Shown piece after piece: positions 1 through 5,841 of a stretch of 6,534 nucleotides of DNA. Source of the DNA: Acidobacteriota bacterium (lineage in GTDB: Bacteria > Acidobacteriota > Blastocatellia > Pyrinomonadales > Pyrinomonadaceae); contig JACCYR010000230.1 in assembly GCA_013696385.1 (NCBI GenBank), positions 1-6,534 on the forward strand, in the 5' to 3' direction. The position numbers were made by a program, and so were the translations under genes. The notes under the pieces were generated by a model. The model was not told the origin of the DNA. It saw only the letters and a list, made by a program, of their open reading frames with translations, and made no database searches. Positions within the stretch are counted from its first letter, which is position 1. Every line of letters starts with the position of its first letter.

Positions 1-617
1 ACCGTCAAACCAAACATTGTAAGAATTCGTCTGATTTTTATGCGCTGCAAAAACAACCCGGCGCAAACTTCCGCAACAACGACAAACCAACCGAAATACT
101 GCGTATAGACAAGCAAGATATTGACAACTGTTAGAAACCAAATTCCCTTTCCGACATTTAGAAATCGCGCAAAAAGCCAGATCGAAAACAGCGACAGACA
201 CAGTAAAAGACTATACATTCTGACTTCCTGCGCGTATTTGACGAGATAACCGTTGACGGCGAAAATTATTAGTGCGAGAGCGACTGCCGGATATTTTAAT
301 TTCAATTGCCGGCACAGCAGATAAAATGGAATTAAAGCAATAATCGAAAATAAAACGGAGGAAAACCTGAGCCAAAACAGACTTTCGCCGCCGATTGAAA
401 TCCACAATTTGAGAAAAACGTAAAAAAGCGGCGGGTGAATTAAATCCAGCGCGACAAACGAAAAGAGCGAAAACCAATCGTGTTCGGCGGCGTGAACGCT
501 GAAAATCTCGTCAAACCACAGACATGAATCGGTCAGATGCCAAAAACGAAGCGAAATATAAACAAGACAAACTGCGGCGAGAACAATAAGCCATGATTTT
601 TCATTTAGTTTAATCAA
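1..617 (-). CDS. PMT/ArnT-like membrane glycosyltransferase (GT-C fold), N-terminal part, cut by window edge
   Basis: An open frame of 205 codons runs without a stop to the left edge, so the C-terminal part is missing. The translation is strongly hydrophobic, with membrane segments near residues 8-26, 60-76, 80-102, 109-126, 134-153 and 159-190. Family marks of dolichyl-phosphate-mannose-type mannosyltransferases/ArnT (GT39/GT83-like, Pfam PMT_2) are visible: an acidic pair after the first helix (W34-F-D36-E37, the presumed catalytic Asp), the loop H61-P-P-L-F-Y66, W82-L-R84, and E131-V-R-M-Y135. Such enzymes move a sugar from a polyprenyl-phosphate carrier to a protein, lipid or glycan on the outer face of the inner membrane. 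The acceptor cannot be told. The start is TTG at 617, because an in-frame TAA lies just upstream (about 627-629) and no ATG precedes the first helix. No clear Shine-Dalgarno is seen. It is separated by about 155 bp from the cysteine dioxygenase gene on the same strand. Confidence 0.8.
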   Translation of the reverse strand, partial: MIKLNEKSWLIVLAAVCLVYISLRFWHLTDSCLWFDEIFSVHAAEHDWFSLFSFVALDLIHPPLFYVFLKLWISIGGESLFWLRFSSVLFSIIALIPFYLLCRQLKLKYPAVALALIIFAVNGYLVKYAQEVRMYSLLLCLSLFSIWLFARFLNVGKGIWFLTVVNILLVYTQYFGWFVVVAEVCAGLFLQRIKIRRILTMFGLT

Positions 618-631
618 GGTCGGATAAAAAA

Positions 632-660
632 ATTATAAAGTCAAAACTTTGAACCGGAAA
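632..660 (-). promoter_or_regulatory. Possible promoter for the glycosyltransferase gene
   Basis: On the minus strand a perfect -10 box TATAAT occupies 637-632. A weak -35 (TTTCCG, 660-655) lies 17 bp upstream. Transcription would begin only about 8 nt before the TTG start at 617, giving an almost leaderless mRNA, which fits the missing Shine-Dalgarno. The -35 matches consensus at only three of six positions, so this is tentative. Confidence 0.3.
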
Positions 661-709
661 TTAACTTGTCTAATCCAACGGATAAAGTAACTGCAAAGTA
701 ATTAAAAGC

Positions 710-746
710 TATCTCAAAAATACGAAGTTCTGAAAGTTTTGAGATA
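710..746. repeat. Inverted repeat, possible weak terminator or operator
   Basis: A perfect 10-bp inverted repeat, TATCTCAAAA (710-719) and TTTTGAGATA (737-746), encloses a 17-nt loop. A competing pairing, GAAGTT (724-729) with AACTTC (746-751), overlaps it. It lies 27-63 bp downstream of the cysteine dioxygenase stop and upstream of the glycosyltransferase promoter region. The stem is AT-rich and no clean T-tract follows, so a strong intrinsic terminator is unlikely. It could be a weak terminator, an mRNA-stabilising hairpin or a protein binding site. Confidence 0.4.
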
Positions 747-772
747 ACTTCTAACAATTTAGAAGATAAAGT

Positions 773-1345
773 TTATAATTTCACGCCGTCGCAGAGTTTG
801 CCGTTAATACTTGTGTAAAAAAGTGGAACTTCTGCGAATTTGTTAGTTTCGCGACAATATGAAAGGCATCTATCAAAAGGTTTTGAGTAAATATGCAGGC
901 TGACGGCGCGTTGGTCGAATTCCGGCAGATTTAAGATTTGATGAATCGGTTCTTCGAGTTCGACTTTGGCGGCAAGACAATCGGAAAGGTCAAATCGGTC
1001 GGTTTCTTTAAGTCTGCAAAATCCTTTTGCCTCATCAATTTCCAAAACTGAATAATTTTGCCCGCGAAGCCGTCCGACCGGCACTGTCATCCAGCACATC
1101 TGGTCAGCGTGATTGTGAATACGCGAAACTTGCCCGCGTTCCCAACACAGCGTCATTAATTCAAAACGCTCGTCTTTGTAGATTAAATTTCTCGTATAAC
1201 AATGCTCGCTCCAAAAGAAAAAAGGCGTAATTGTGTCAATATCAACCGGATTCTCACCCAAAAATTGATAGACGTTTTCCACGCCGAAACCGTCATCGGA
1301 AATAGAACGCAAACCTTTAATAAATTTTTTGATTGAAAGTGTCAT
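773..1345 (-). CDS. cdoA: Cysteine dioxygenase type I
   Basis: A cytosolic cupin-fold, non-haem iron enzyme that oxidises L-cysteine with O2 to cysteine sulfinate, the first step of cysteine breakdown (to taurine/hypotaurine or pyruvate plus sulfite). The 190-residue length matches the family (about 190-200). Visible marks, numbered from the ATG at 1345: Y-T-R52 at the cysteine-carboxylate-binding Arg (rat Arg60); I-H77-N-H79 as two iron ligands (rat His86/His88); H135 as third ligand (rat His140); and S-L-H151-I-Y153-S for the His155/Tyr157 pair. Arg at position 52 favours cysteine over 3-mercaptopropionate as substrate. C84 lies five residues after the second His, as does rat Cys93, so the Cys-Tyr thioether crosslink may form. 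The residue after Y153-S is Lys, not the Pro of the mammalian S-P-P. The frame stays open to a TTG at 1369, but the ATG gives a natural N-terminus (MTLSIKKF). No Shine-Dalgarno is evident. It follows the SGNH hydrolase gene by 61 bp. Confidence 0.9.
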   Translation of the reverse strand: MTLSIKKFIKGLRSISDDGFGVENVYQFLGENPVDIDTITPFFFWSEHCYTRNLIYKDERFELMTLCWERGQVSRIHNHADQMCWMTVPVGRLRGQNYSVLEIDEAKGFCRLKETDRFDLSDCLAAKVELEEPIHQILNLPEFDQRAVSLHIYSKPFDRCLSYCRETNKFAEVPLFYTSINGKLCDGVKL

Positions 1346-1359
1346 CGCCAATACATAAG

Positions 1360-1388
1360 AAAATATCAAAGCCCGCGCCGCGAATCAA
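1360..1388 (-). promoter_or_regulatory. Possible promoter for cysteine dioxygenase
   Basis: On the minus strand TTGATT (1388-1383) and TATTTT (1365-1360) are separated by exactly 17 bp, in the short gap after the SGNH hydrolase stop. The predicted transcript would start about 8 nt before the ATG at 1345, again almost leaderless. The spacer is GC-rich. It is plausible but unproven, and the gene may instead be read through from upstream. Confidence 0.3.
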
Positions 1389-1406
1389 ATTTTTAGCCGC
1401 GCAAAT

Positions 1407-2501
1407 TTAAAAAAATCCATTGTAAGAAATTCTTTTAAGCTCACGTCTAGCACATTTGCCGTCGGTCAACGGGTCGCCGGTGTCGTGGCAGCAAGGTTGG
1501 ATCGGGCTGCAAGTCAAACCGTTTTTCATTATCTGCGCCAGCTTGTCTTGTCCCAAAGCCGAAGGGTGAAAACAATCACAGCACGAAAGCTGGTCGGCGT
1601 TAAAGCGATACTGCCAAGCCGCGTCGCTGTAAATAAATGACGTGCCGACGGCTTTGATTCCGCCGCCGACCATTTCGCCGCCGAGAACGACAACTCTCGA
1701 AGAGCCGCCGTCGGAAATCGCCGCGTATTCGGCGGCAACTCTTTTCAAAATGTCCCGATAAGCTTTAATTGTCGTATAAGTGTCGGCAATTCTGGTCGGC
1801 GAACAATCACGCGTTAAAGAAGCGCAGATGTTTGCGTTGCTCCATAAAAATTGACAATTTGTTCCGCTGACCTGACAGTTTGGTTTGTTTTGAAAATTGC
1901 AAAGCTGCGAAACGCGAACCGGCGCGGCGACGGCAATTCGCGTGTTCGGGATTGTCATCAAAACTTCCAAGCCTTTGCGAAACTCGCGCTCGAAAGAGTC
2001 GGTCTTTGTCCGGCAGTAATTATTCGGGTCAAGATCTGAACTTGAACAAGCGGCGTTTATTTTCGTCAGCGTTCCCGAACAATTGTCGTTATGACCGAGA
2101 AAGACCGCCGCCATTCGCTGCGCGGGCTGAGCGTTTAAATAAGTTTTGATGTTGTTTGCTTGATTGAGAAAATCCGAGAGCATCCGCGCGCCCGAAGCCG
2201 CGTGGTTAGGCGTTGCCGCGAAAATATTCGTGTTGTAATCACACTCCAAACGCTCGACCAAACTAAAGACATTTTCGCTTCCCGCGCTGCAAAATGCAGT
2301 GCCGTTCGTATCACTGGTAATCCAATTATATTGTTCCTGGTCGGCATTGGCGCACGGTGCCGAACTGCTGGCGTTAAAGCCTTTGGAAATGCTGTCGCCC
2401 GCCACGTCAATCGCCTGAATGTTCAACTGCGCGTTTGTTTTTACTGACAACGCAAACAGAATTGTGCAAACAAACAAGAAAACAAATAAATTTTTTCTCA
2501 T
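1407..2501 (-). CDS. Secreted cysteine-rich SGNH/GDSL-type hydrolase
   Basis: A 364-residue exported protein. Residues 1-24 form a Sec signal peptide (M-R-K-N, hydrophobic core, cleavage expected after T-N-A24). The mature part shows SGNH-hydrolase blocks in order: block I A-G35-D36-S37-I-S (nucleophile S37), a block II-like A-S-G104, block III G136-H-N138-D139, and block V C-D309-C-F-H312-P (D309/H312 completing the triad). These enzymes are esterases, lipases or carbohydrate deacetylases; the substrate cannot be told. The mature part carries 18 cysteines, including C307/C308/C310 around the catalytic D309-H312 and C337/C338 near the C-terminus. This is high for the family and implies several disulfides or metal sites. 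It lies 71 bp downstream of dsbD, which handles periplasmic disulfide exchange, so a folding partnership is inferred. The ATG at 2501 is well supported by GGGGAG six bases upstream and the signal peptide directly after it. Confidence 0.8.
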   Translation of the reverse strand: MRKNLFVFLFVCTILFALSVKTNAQLNIQAIDVAGDSISKGFNASSSAPCANADQEQYNWITSDTNGTAFCSAGSENVFSLVERLECDYNTNIFAATPNHAASGARMLSDFLNQANNIKTYLNAQPAQRMAAVFLGHNDNCSGTLTKINAACSSSDLDPNNYCRTKTDSFEREFRKGLEVLMTIPNTRIAVAAPVRVSQLCNFQNKPNCQVSGTNCQFLWSNANICASLTRDCSPTRIADTYTTIKAYRDILKRVAAEYAAISDGGSSRVVVLGGEMVGGGIKAVGTSFIYSDAAWQYRFNADQLSCCDCFHPSALGQDKLAQIMKNGLTCSPIQPCCHDTGDPLTDGKCARRELKRISYNGFF

Positions 2502-2507
2502 TAAGTT

Positions 2508-2513
2508 CTCCCC
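2508..2513 (-). promoter_or_regulatory. Ribosome binding site of the SGNH hydrolase gene
   Basis: GGGGAG on the minus strand sits 6 nt before the ATG at 2501. It fixes the start and shows that this gene can be translated independently of dsbD. Confidence 0.65.
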
Positions 2514-2572
2514 AAAATTGAATATAAATTATTGGTATCTTTTGCCGCTTTTATACGAAAATAAAATGCCGA

Positions 2573-4504
2573 TTAATTCTTTACTGTTTTTTGCAAAAAG
2601 TCAACAAAATCGCCGACGTTTCGCGTCAATCCGGGAAATGTCGCCACTACTTTTCCGTCGCCGTCAATTATCGCATAAAATGGAAGCGCGACCGTGCCGA
2701 ACATATCTTGTTCCAATTGCTGTTGTTTTTGATAGACATCGCCGTCGCCGTCGGTGTAAAGTCTGGCAAGAACAAATTTTGCCAACTCGCTCTCAACTTC
2801 TTTTTTTGGAAAAACATTTGCTTCCATCCAGCGGCAATTCGTGCAAGTGTAACCCGTAAAATCCACAAAAACCAACTTGTTTTCGGCTTTTGCTGTGGCT
2901 AATGCGCCTTCGTAATCGTTTTCAATCCATTTGAGTTTTTCCGCGTCTGATTTATTAAAAAAATTTCTCGAAGTTTCGATTTCCGGCGGCAAAAACGATT
3001 CGAGTTCGCCGAGTTTTGCCCCGAAAAGTCCGGTGATTAAATAAAAACTGATTGCCAGACTCAAAATCGCCGACATAACTCGAACCGCGCCGATTCTTTC
3101 AGGTTTTGAATCGTGCGGCAGCTGGAATTTGCCCAATAGATAAATTGCTAAAATTACGCCAATCGCAATCCAAATCGCCAGCACAAACGGTCGCGTGAAA
3201 ATTCCCCAATTCCAGATTAAATCCACATTTGAGATAAACTTCATCGCCGCCGCAATTTCTAAAAATCCCATCGCAACTTTGATAGAATTCATCCAGCCAC
3301 CGGCGCGCGGCAGGCTCGAAGCCCATTGCGGCACGAGCGCGAGAACAAAAAAAGGCAGAGCGAAAACGCTGGAAAAAGCGAGCATTCCGACGAGCGGCAT
3401 CTGCCACGCGCCTTGTGAAGCGGAAACCAGAATTGTGCCGACAAACGGCGATGTGCAGGTAAATGAAGTTAAAGTGAACGTCAAACCCATCAGAAGCGCA
3501 CCGATAATTCCGCTTCCTTCGCCTTCCCTGCTCCGCGTCAGATTATCCAATTTTGTCAAAACTCCGGTCGGAATCGTAATTTCATAAGCACCAAAGAGAT
3601 TAAACGCGAAAAAGAGGAAAATGCCCGTAATTAAAAGATTTACCCAAGGATTTGCCGCAAAAAGATTGATGCCCGCCGCGCCGACAAAAATCGCCAAAAG
3701 CATCCCCAAAATTGTAAAAGTGGCGATTATTCCGACTGAATAAACGGTTGCGAGTTTGACGGCTTTAGCACGATTTCCCGATGAATGATTGGTAAAATAT
3801 GAAACCGTTATCGGAATCATCGGAAAAACGCACGGCGTGAGAAGCGACAATGCGCCAAGCGTGATTGCCAACCAGATAAATGACCAAAGATTGGTCGGCA
3901 GTTGTCGGTTGTCGGTTGTCGGTTGTCGGTTGTTATCTATTTTGTTCGATATTGAATCAGTGTTTGCTGATTCTTTGCTACTGACAACTGATGACTGACT
4001 ACCGACAACTTTTTTCACATCCTCAAAACCGGCAAAGGTAACTTTCACCGTTTTCGGCGGCAGACAAACCGTGTCATTGCAAACTTGGAATTTAACATCT
4101 ACGGCTAAATCATTGGCTTCTGCTTCGCCCGTCGCCTTTATCGGCAAATCAAATTCGGCTTTGTCGGCAAAAAATTTTGTTTCAATCTGAAAATTCGGGT
4201 CAAATTTTGTAATCGGTTCGGAGGATTCAATTTTTCCGTCTATCTTAAAAGGTAGAATTTCAGGAATCGTGATTTTTGTCGGAAAAGGTCCGCCTTCGGG
4301 CTGTTCGACAGCGTAAAGATGCCAGTTTCCTTCGATATTTGCTTTGAGTTTAGCTTTTATTTTTTCTTCTGCTTTGAGCGTTTTGCCTTTTGCAACGGAT
4401 TCAAGCGACCACGAAACAGGAGCTTGCGCGAAAGAAACCAGCGGCAAAACTAATACTGCTGCAAAAATGATAACTAAAGTTTTCAGACGAACAGTTATTA
4501 ACAT
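2573..4504 (-). CDS. dsbD: Thiol:disulfide interchange protein DsbD (protein-disulfide reductase)
   Basis: An inner-membrane protein that carries electrons from cytosolic thioredoxin to periplasmic thiol proteins (disulfide isomerases, cytochrome c maturation, peroxide defence). The 643 residues hold all three DsbD modules. A signal peptide (1-27) precedes the periplasmic alpha domain (about 28-165) with C142-N-D-T-V-C147-L-P-P; this pair is C-x4-C, against C-x5-C in E. coli. The membrane beta domain (about 206-500, some eight helices) has T-P-C225-V-F-P and T-C350-T-S-P. The thioredoxin-like gamma domain (about 515-643) has C554-T-N-C557 and cis-Pro P608. All six redox cysteines are present, so it should be active. 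The alpha-beta linker (about 165-205) is low-complexity and encoded by a 7-bp repeat element. The ATG at 4504 is preferred over an upstream in-frame TTG (4600) because a signal peptide follows at once and GGTGA lies 4 nt before it. It is the first gene of the leftward group. Confidence 0.92.
   Translation of the reverse strand: MLITVRLKTLVIIFAAVLVLPLVSFAQAPVSWSLESVAKGKTLKAEEKIKAKLKANIEGNWHLYAVEQPEGGPFPTKITIPEILPFKIDGKIESSEPITKFDPNFQIETKFFADKAEFDLPIKATGEAEANDLAVDVKFQVCNDTVCLPPKTVKVTFAGFEDVKKVVGSQSSVVSSKESANTDSISNKIDNNRQPTTDNRQLPTNLWSFIWLAITLGALSLLTPCVFPMIPITVSYFTNHSSGNRAKAVKLATVYSVGIIATFTILGMLLAIFVGAAGINLFAANPWVNLLITGIFLFFAFNLFGAYEITIPTGVLTKLDNLTRSREGEGSGIIGALLMGLTFTLTSFTCTSPFVGTILVSASQGAWQMPLVGMLAFSSVFALPFFVLALVPQWASSLPRAGGWMNSIKVAMGFLEIAAAMKFISNVDLIWNWGIFTRPFVLAIWIAIGVILAIYLLGKFQLPHDSKPERIGAVRVMSAILSLAISFYLITGLFGAKLGELESFLPPEIETSRNFFNKSDAEKLKWIENDYEGALATAKAENKLVFVDFTGYTCTNCRWMEANVFPKKEVESELAKFVLARLYTDGDGDVYQKQQQLEQDMFGTVALPFYAIIDGDGKVVATFPGLTRNVGDFVDFLQKTVKN
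3904..3931. repeat. Heptanucleotide tandem repeat (GTCGGTT)x4 inside dsbD
   Basis: Four perfect copies of GTCGGTT, flanked by GTT on both sides (3901-3934 is uninterrupted) and by a degenerate GTCGGCA copy at 3894-3900. Read on the coding (minus) strand, three 7-bp units equal seven codons, giving the residue period N-R-Q-P-T-T-D at DsbD residues 192-198, with N-R-Q repeating at 199-201. Because 7 is not a multiple of 3, gain or loss of one or two units would shift the reading frame between the alpha and beta domains. Confidence 0.9.
3954..3973. repeat. Small hairpin between the two heptamer arrays
   Basis: GAATCAG (3954-3960) and CTGATTC (3967-3973) form a perfect 7-bp stem with a 6-nt loop, TGTTTG. 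It sits near the middle of the 45 bp separating the two inverted heptamer arrays, and so forms the core of a larger symmetrical structure. Confidence 0.7.
3980..4010. repeat. Degenerate heptamer array (ACYGACA-like), inverted relative to the first array
   Basis: Consecutive 7-bp units ACTGACA, ACTGATG, ACTGACT and ACCGACA, then ACT. This is the reverse complement type of the GTCGGTT array at 3904-3931, so the two can pair across the central hairpin. On the coding strand it specifies DsbD residues from about V166 to S176 (V-V-G-S-Q-S-S-V-V-S-S), part of the same interdomain linker. Confidence 0.75.
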
Positions 4505-4592
4505 ATTTTCACCAGATTTGATGCAGATTTTATCATTAGTTGAACTTAAAATGCGAAAATTGAAAGGATTTATTCCTAAATTGTTTGTCGTT

Positions 4593-4622
4593 TTGCACAA
4601 TCCGCCGTCTGTCGCTTATAAT
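4593..4622 (+). promoter_or_regulatory. Sigma70-type promoter of the pdhA operon
   Basis: TTGCAC (4593-4598), an 18-bp spacer, and a perfect TATAAT (4617-4622). The transcript would begin near 4629, giving a 5' leader of about 60 nt before the TTG start of pdhA at 4692. This lies in the 187-bp divergent gap between dsbD and pdhA. It is the best promoter in the window and would drive pdhA, the toxin-antitoxin pair and pdhB. No clear operator or riboswitch was seen in the leader. Confidence 0.6.
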
Positions 4623-4676
4623 TTTTATAAAGTTTTAATACTTATTTTTTATAGACATTTACTAAAATATCGGCGC

Positions 4677-4682
4677 GGAGGA
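4677..4682 (+). promoter_or_regulatory. Ribosome binding site deciding the TTG start of pdhA
   Basis: GGAGGA, a near-perfect Shine-Dalgarno, lies 9 nt before TTG at 4692. No in-frame ATG exists until residue 69, inside the conserved enzyme domain, so this site supports the TTG initiation codon. Confidence 0.75.
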
Positions 4683-4691
4683 TAAGAAATT

Positions 4692-5825
4692 TTGCCAAAA
4701 ACTGCAACTCGCCAAAAGACAACGACGAAAACAAACAAAAGTTCGAGCAACGGAAACAATAAGTCTGTGAAACAGAAAACGGAAGAAAAAATCACCGATA
4801 AAGTTGACCCGAAAGTTTCTCAAAATGAACATAAAGAGCGCAAAAAATCGCAGCAAGGTTTGATTAAAAACGTCGAACCCGAACTGCTTAAAGAAATGCT
4901 TTACCAGATGGTTTTGGGCAGAATTTTCGAGCAAAAATGCGCGGAAGTCTACCGCATCGGTAAAATCGGCGGTTTTTGCCATCTTTACATCGGACAAGAA
5001 GCTGTTGCCATCGGTGCGATGATGGCTTTGCGCGAAGATGATTTGGTTATCACAGCTTACCGCGACCACGTCCAAGCGATGGTCAAAGGCATCTCGCCCG
5101 AAGCGGTGATGGCGGAACTTTACGGACGGATGGGCGGTGTGGTGAAAGGCAAAGGCGGTTCGATGCATATGTTTTCAAACGAACATAATTTTTACGGCGG
5201 ACACGGCATTGTCGGCGGACAAATCGGTGTCGGCACGGGAATGGCTTTCGCGCAAAAATATAAAGGCATAGATAATGTTACGCTTTGTTTTTTTGGCGAA
5301 GCGGCGGTCAATCAAGGCATTTTTCACGAATCTTTGAATATGGCGCAGCTTTGGAAACTTCCCTGCATTTACATCTGCGAAAACAACAAATACGGAATGG
5401 GAACTTCGCAAGCGCGGGCAATGTCTATCAGCAGTATTGCTCAAAAAGCCGAAGGTTACGGCATTGCTTCGGAATTTGTGGACGGAATGGACGTTTTAGC
5501 CGTCCGCGCCGCAACGATGCGCGCCATCAAACGCGCCCGCGAAGAATCTTTGCCGACTCTTCTTGAAATTCGCTGTTATCGCTTTATGGGACATTCAATG
5601 TCAGATCCGGGCAAATACCGCTCAACCGACGAAATCAAACAATATCAACTGCGCGACCCGATTTTTCTTTTCAAAGAAAGTCTTTTGGACGCAAAAGTAA
5701 TTTTTGATAGAGATTACGAAGAAATCGAAAATCGAGCGAAAGAAGCAGTTGAAAAAGCGTTGAAGTTTGCTGAAGAAAGTCCGTTGCCGCATGAAAAAGA
5801 ATTGTTCACGGATATTTATGCGTAA
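4692..5825 (+). CDS. pdhA: Pyruvate dehydrogenase E1 component, alpha subunit
   Basis: The thiamine-diphosphate half of the E1 heterotetramer, which decarboxylates pyruvate and hands the acetyl group to lipoyl-E2, feeding acetyl-CoA production in the cytosol. The 377 residues comprise a Lys/Thr/Ser-rich, probably disordered N-terminal tail (1-about 58) and a complete TPP-binding E1 domain. Visible: G93-G-F-C-H97-L-Y-I-G-Q-E, the Y-R-D125-H126 segment, K152-G-K-G-G-S-M-H159, G170-H-G-I-V-G, the cofactor motif G202-E203-A204 ending in N231-N232, and the loop G300-H301-S-M-S-D-P-G-K-Y-R310. The usual G-D-G of the TPP/Mg motif reads G-E-A here. A 2-oxo-acid dehydrogenase of another specificity (acetoin or branched-chain type) is possible, but the adjacent E1 beta and overall look favour pyruvate. 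The start is TTG with a strong Shine-Dalgarno (GGAGGA). The toxin gene begins 12 bp after the stop. Confidence 0.85.
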   Translation: MPKTATRQKTTTKTNKSSSNGNNKSVKQKTEEKITDKVDPKVSQNEHKERKKSQQGLIKNVEPELLKEMLYQMVLGRIFEQKCAEVYRIGKIGGFCHLYIGQEAVAIGAMMALREDDLVITAYRDHVQAMVKGISPEAVMAELYGRMGGVVKGKGGSMHMFSNEHNFYGGHGIVGGQIGVGTGMAFAQKYKGIDNVTLCFFGEAAVNQGIFHESLNMAQLWKLPCIYICENNKYGMGTSQARAMSISSIAQKAEGYGIASEFVDGMDVLAVRAATMRAIKRAREESLPTLLEIRCYRFMGHSMSDPGKYRSTDEIKQYQLRDPIFLFKESLLDAKVIFDRDYEEIENRAKEAVEKALKFAEESPLPHEKELFTDIYA

Positions 5826-5841
5826 GACGATTTTTCGATGA
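5818..5841 (+). other. Mini-ORF bridging the pdhA stop and the toxin start
   Basis: A seven-codon frame (M-R-K-T-I-F-R) starts at ATG 5818, overlaps the pdhA stop (5823-5825) and ends with TGA 5839-5841. That stop overlaps the toxin ATG 5838-5840 as ATGA. It may let ribosomes pass from pdhA to the toxin gene by termination-reinitiation, since the toxin has only a weak Shine-Dalgarno. It may also be chance. Confidence 0.25.

Noticed and set aside
1346..1369. Longer N-terminus for cysteine dioxygenase starting at TTG 1369
   Set aside because: It has no Shine-Dalgarno and overlaps the candidate -10 box. The ATG at 1345 gives the usual family length.
2419..2859. Plus-strand open frame opposite the end of dsbD
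   Set aside because: It is basic and low in meaningful motifs, overlaps the dsbD thioredoxin domain in antisense, and has no Shine-Dalgarno.
3894..4010. CRISPR array
   Set aside because: The repeats are only 7 bp and directly abutting without unique spacers, and they lie inside a coding gene; no cas gene is present.
4505..4600. Longer N-terminus for DsbD starting at TTG 4600 (32 extra residues)
   Set aside because: The extension would place a signal peptide in the middle of the N-terminal region. The ATG at 4504 is directly followed by a good signal peptide and preceded by GGTGA.
4662..5168. Long open frame antisense to pdhA on the minus strand
   Set aside because: It is rich in Phe and His and has no recognisable domain. 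It lies opposite a well-supported enzyme gene and is a shadow of its codon use.
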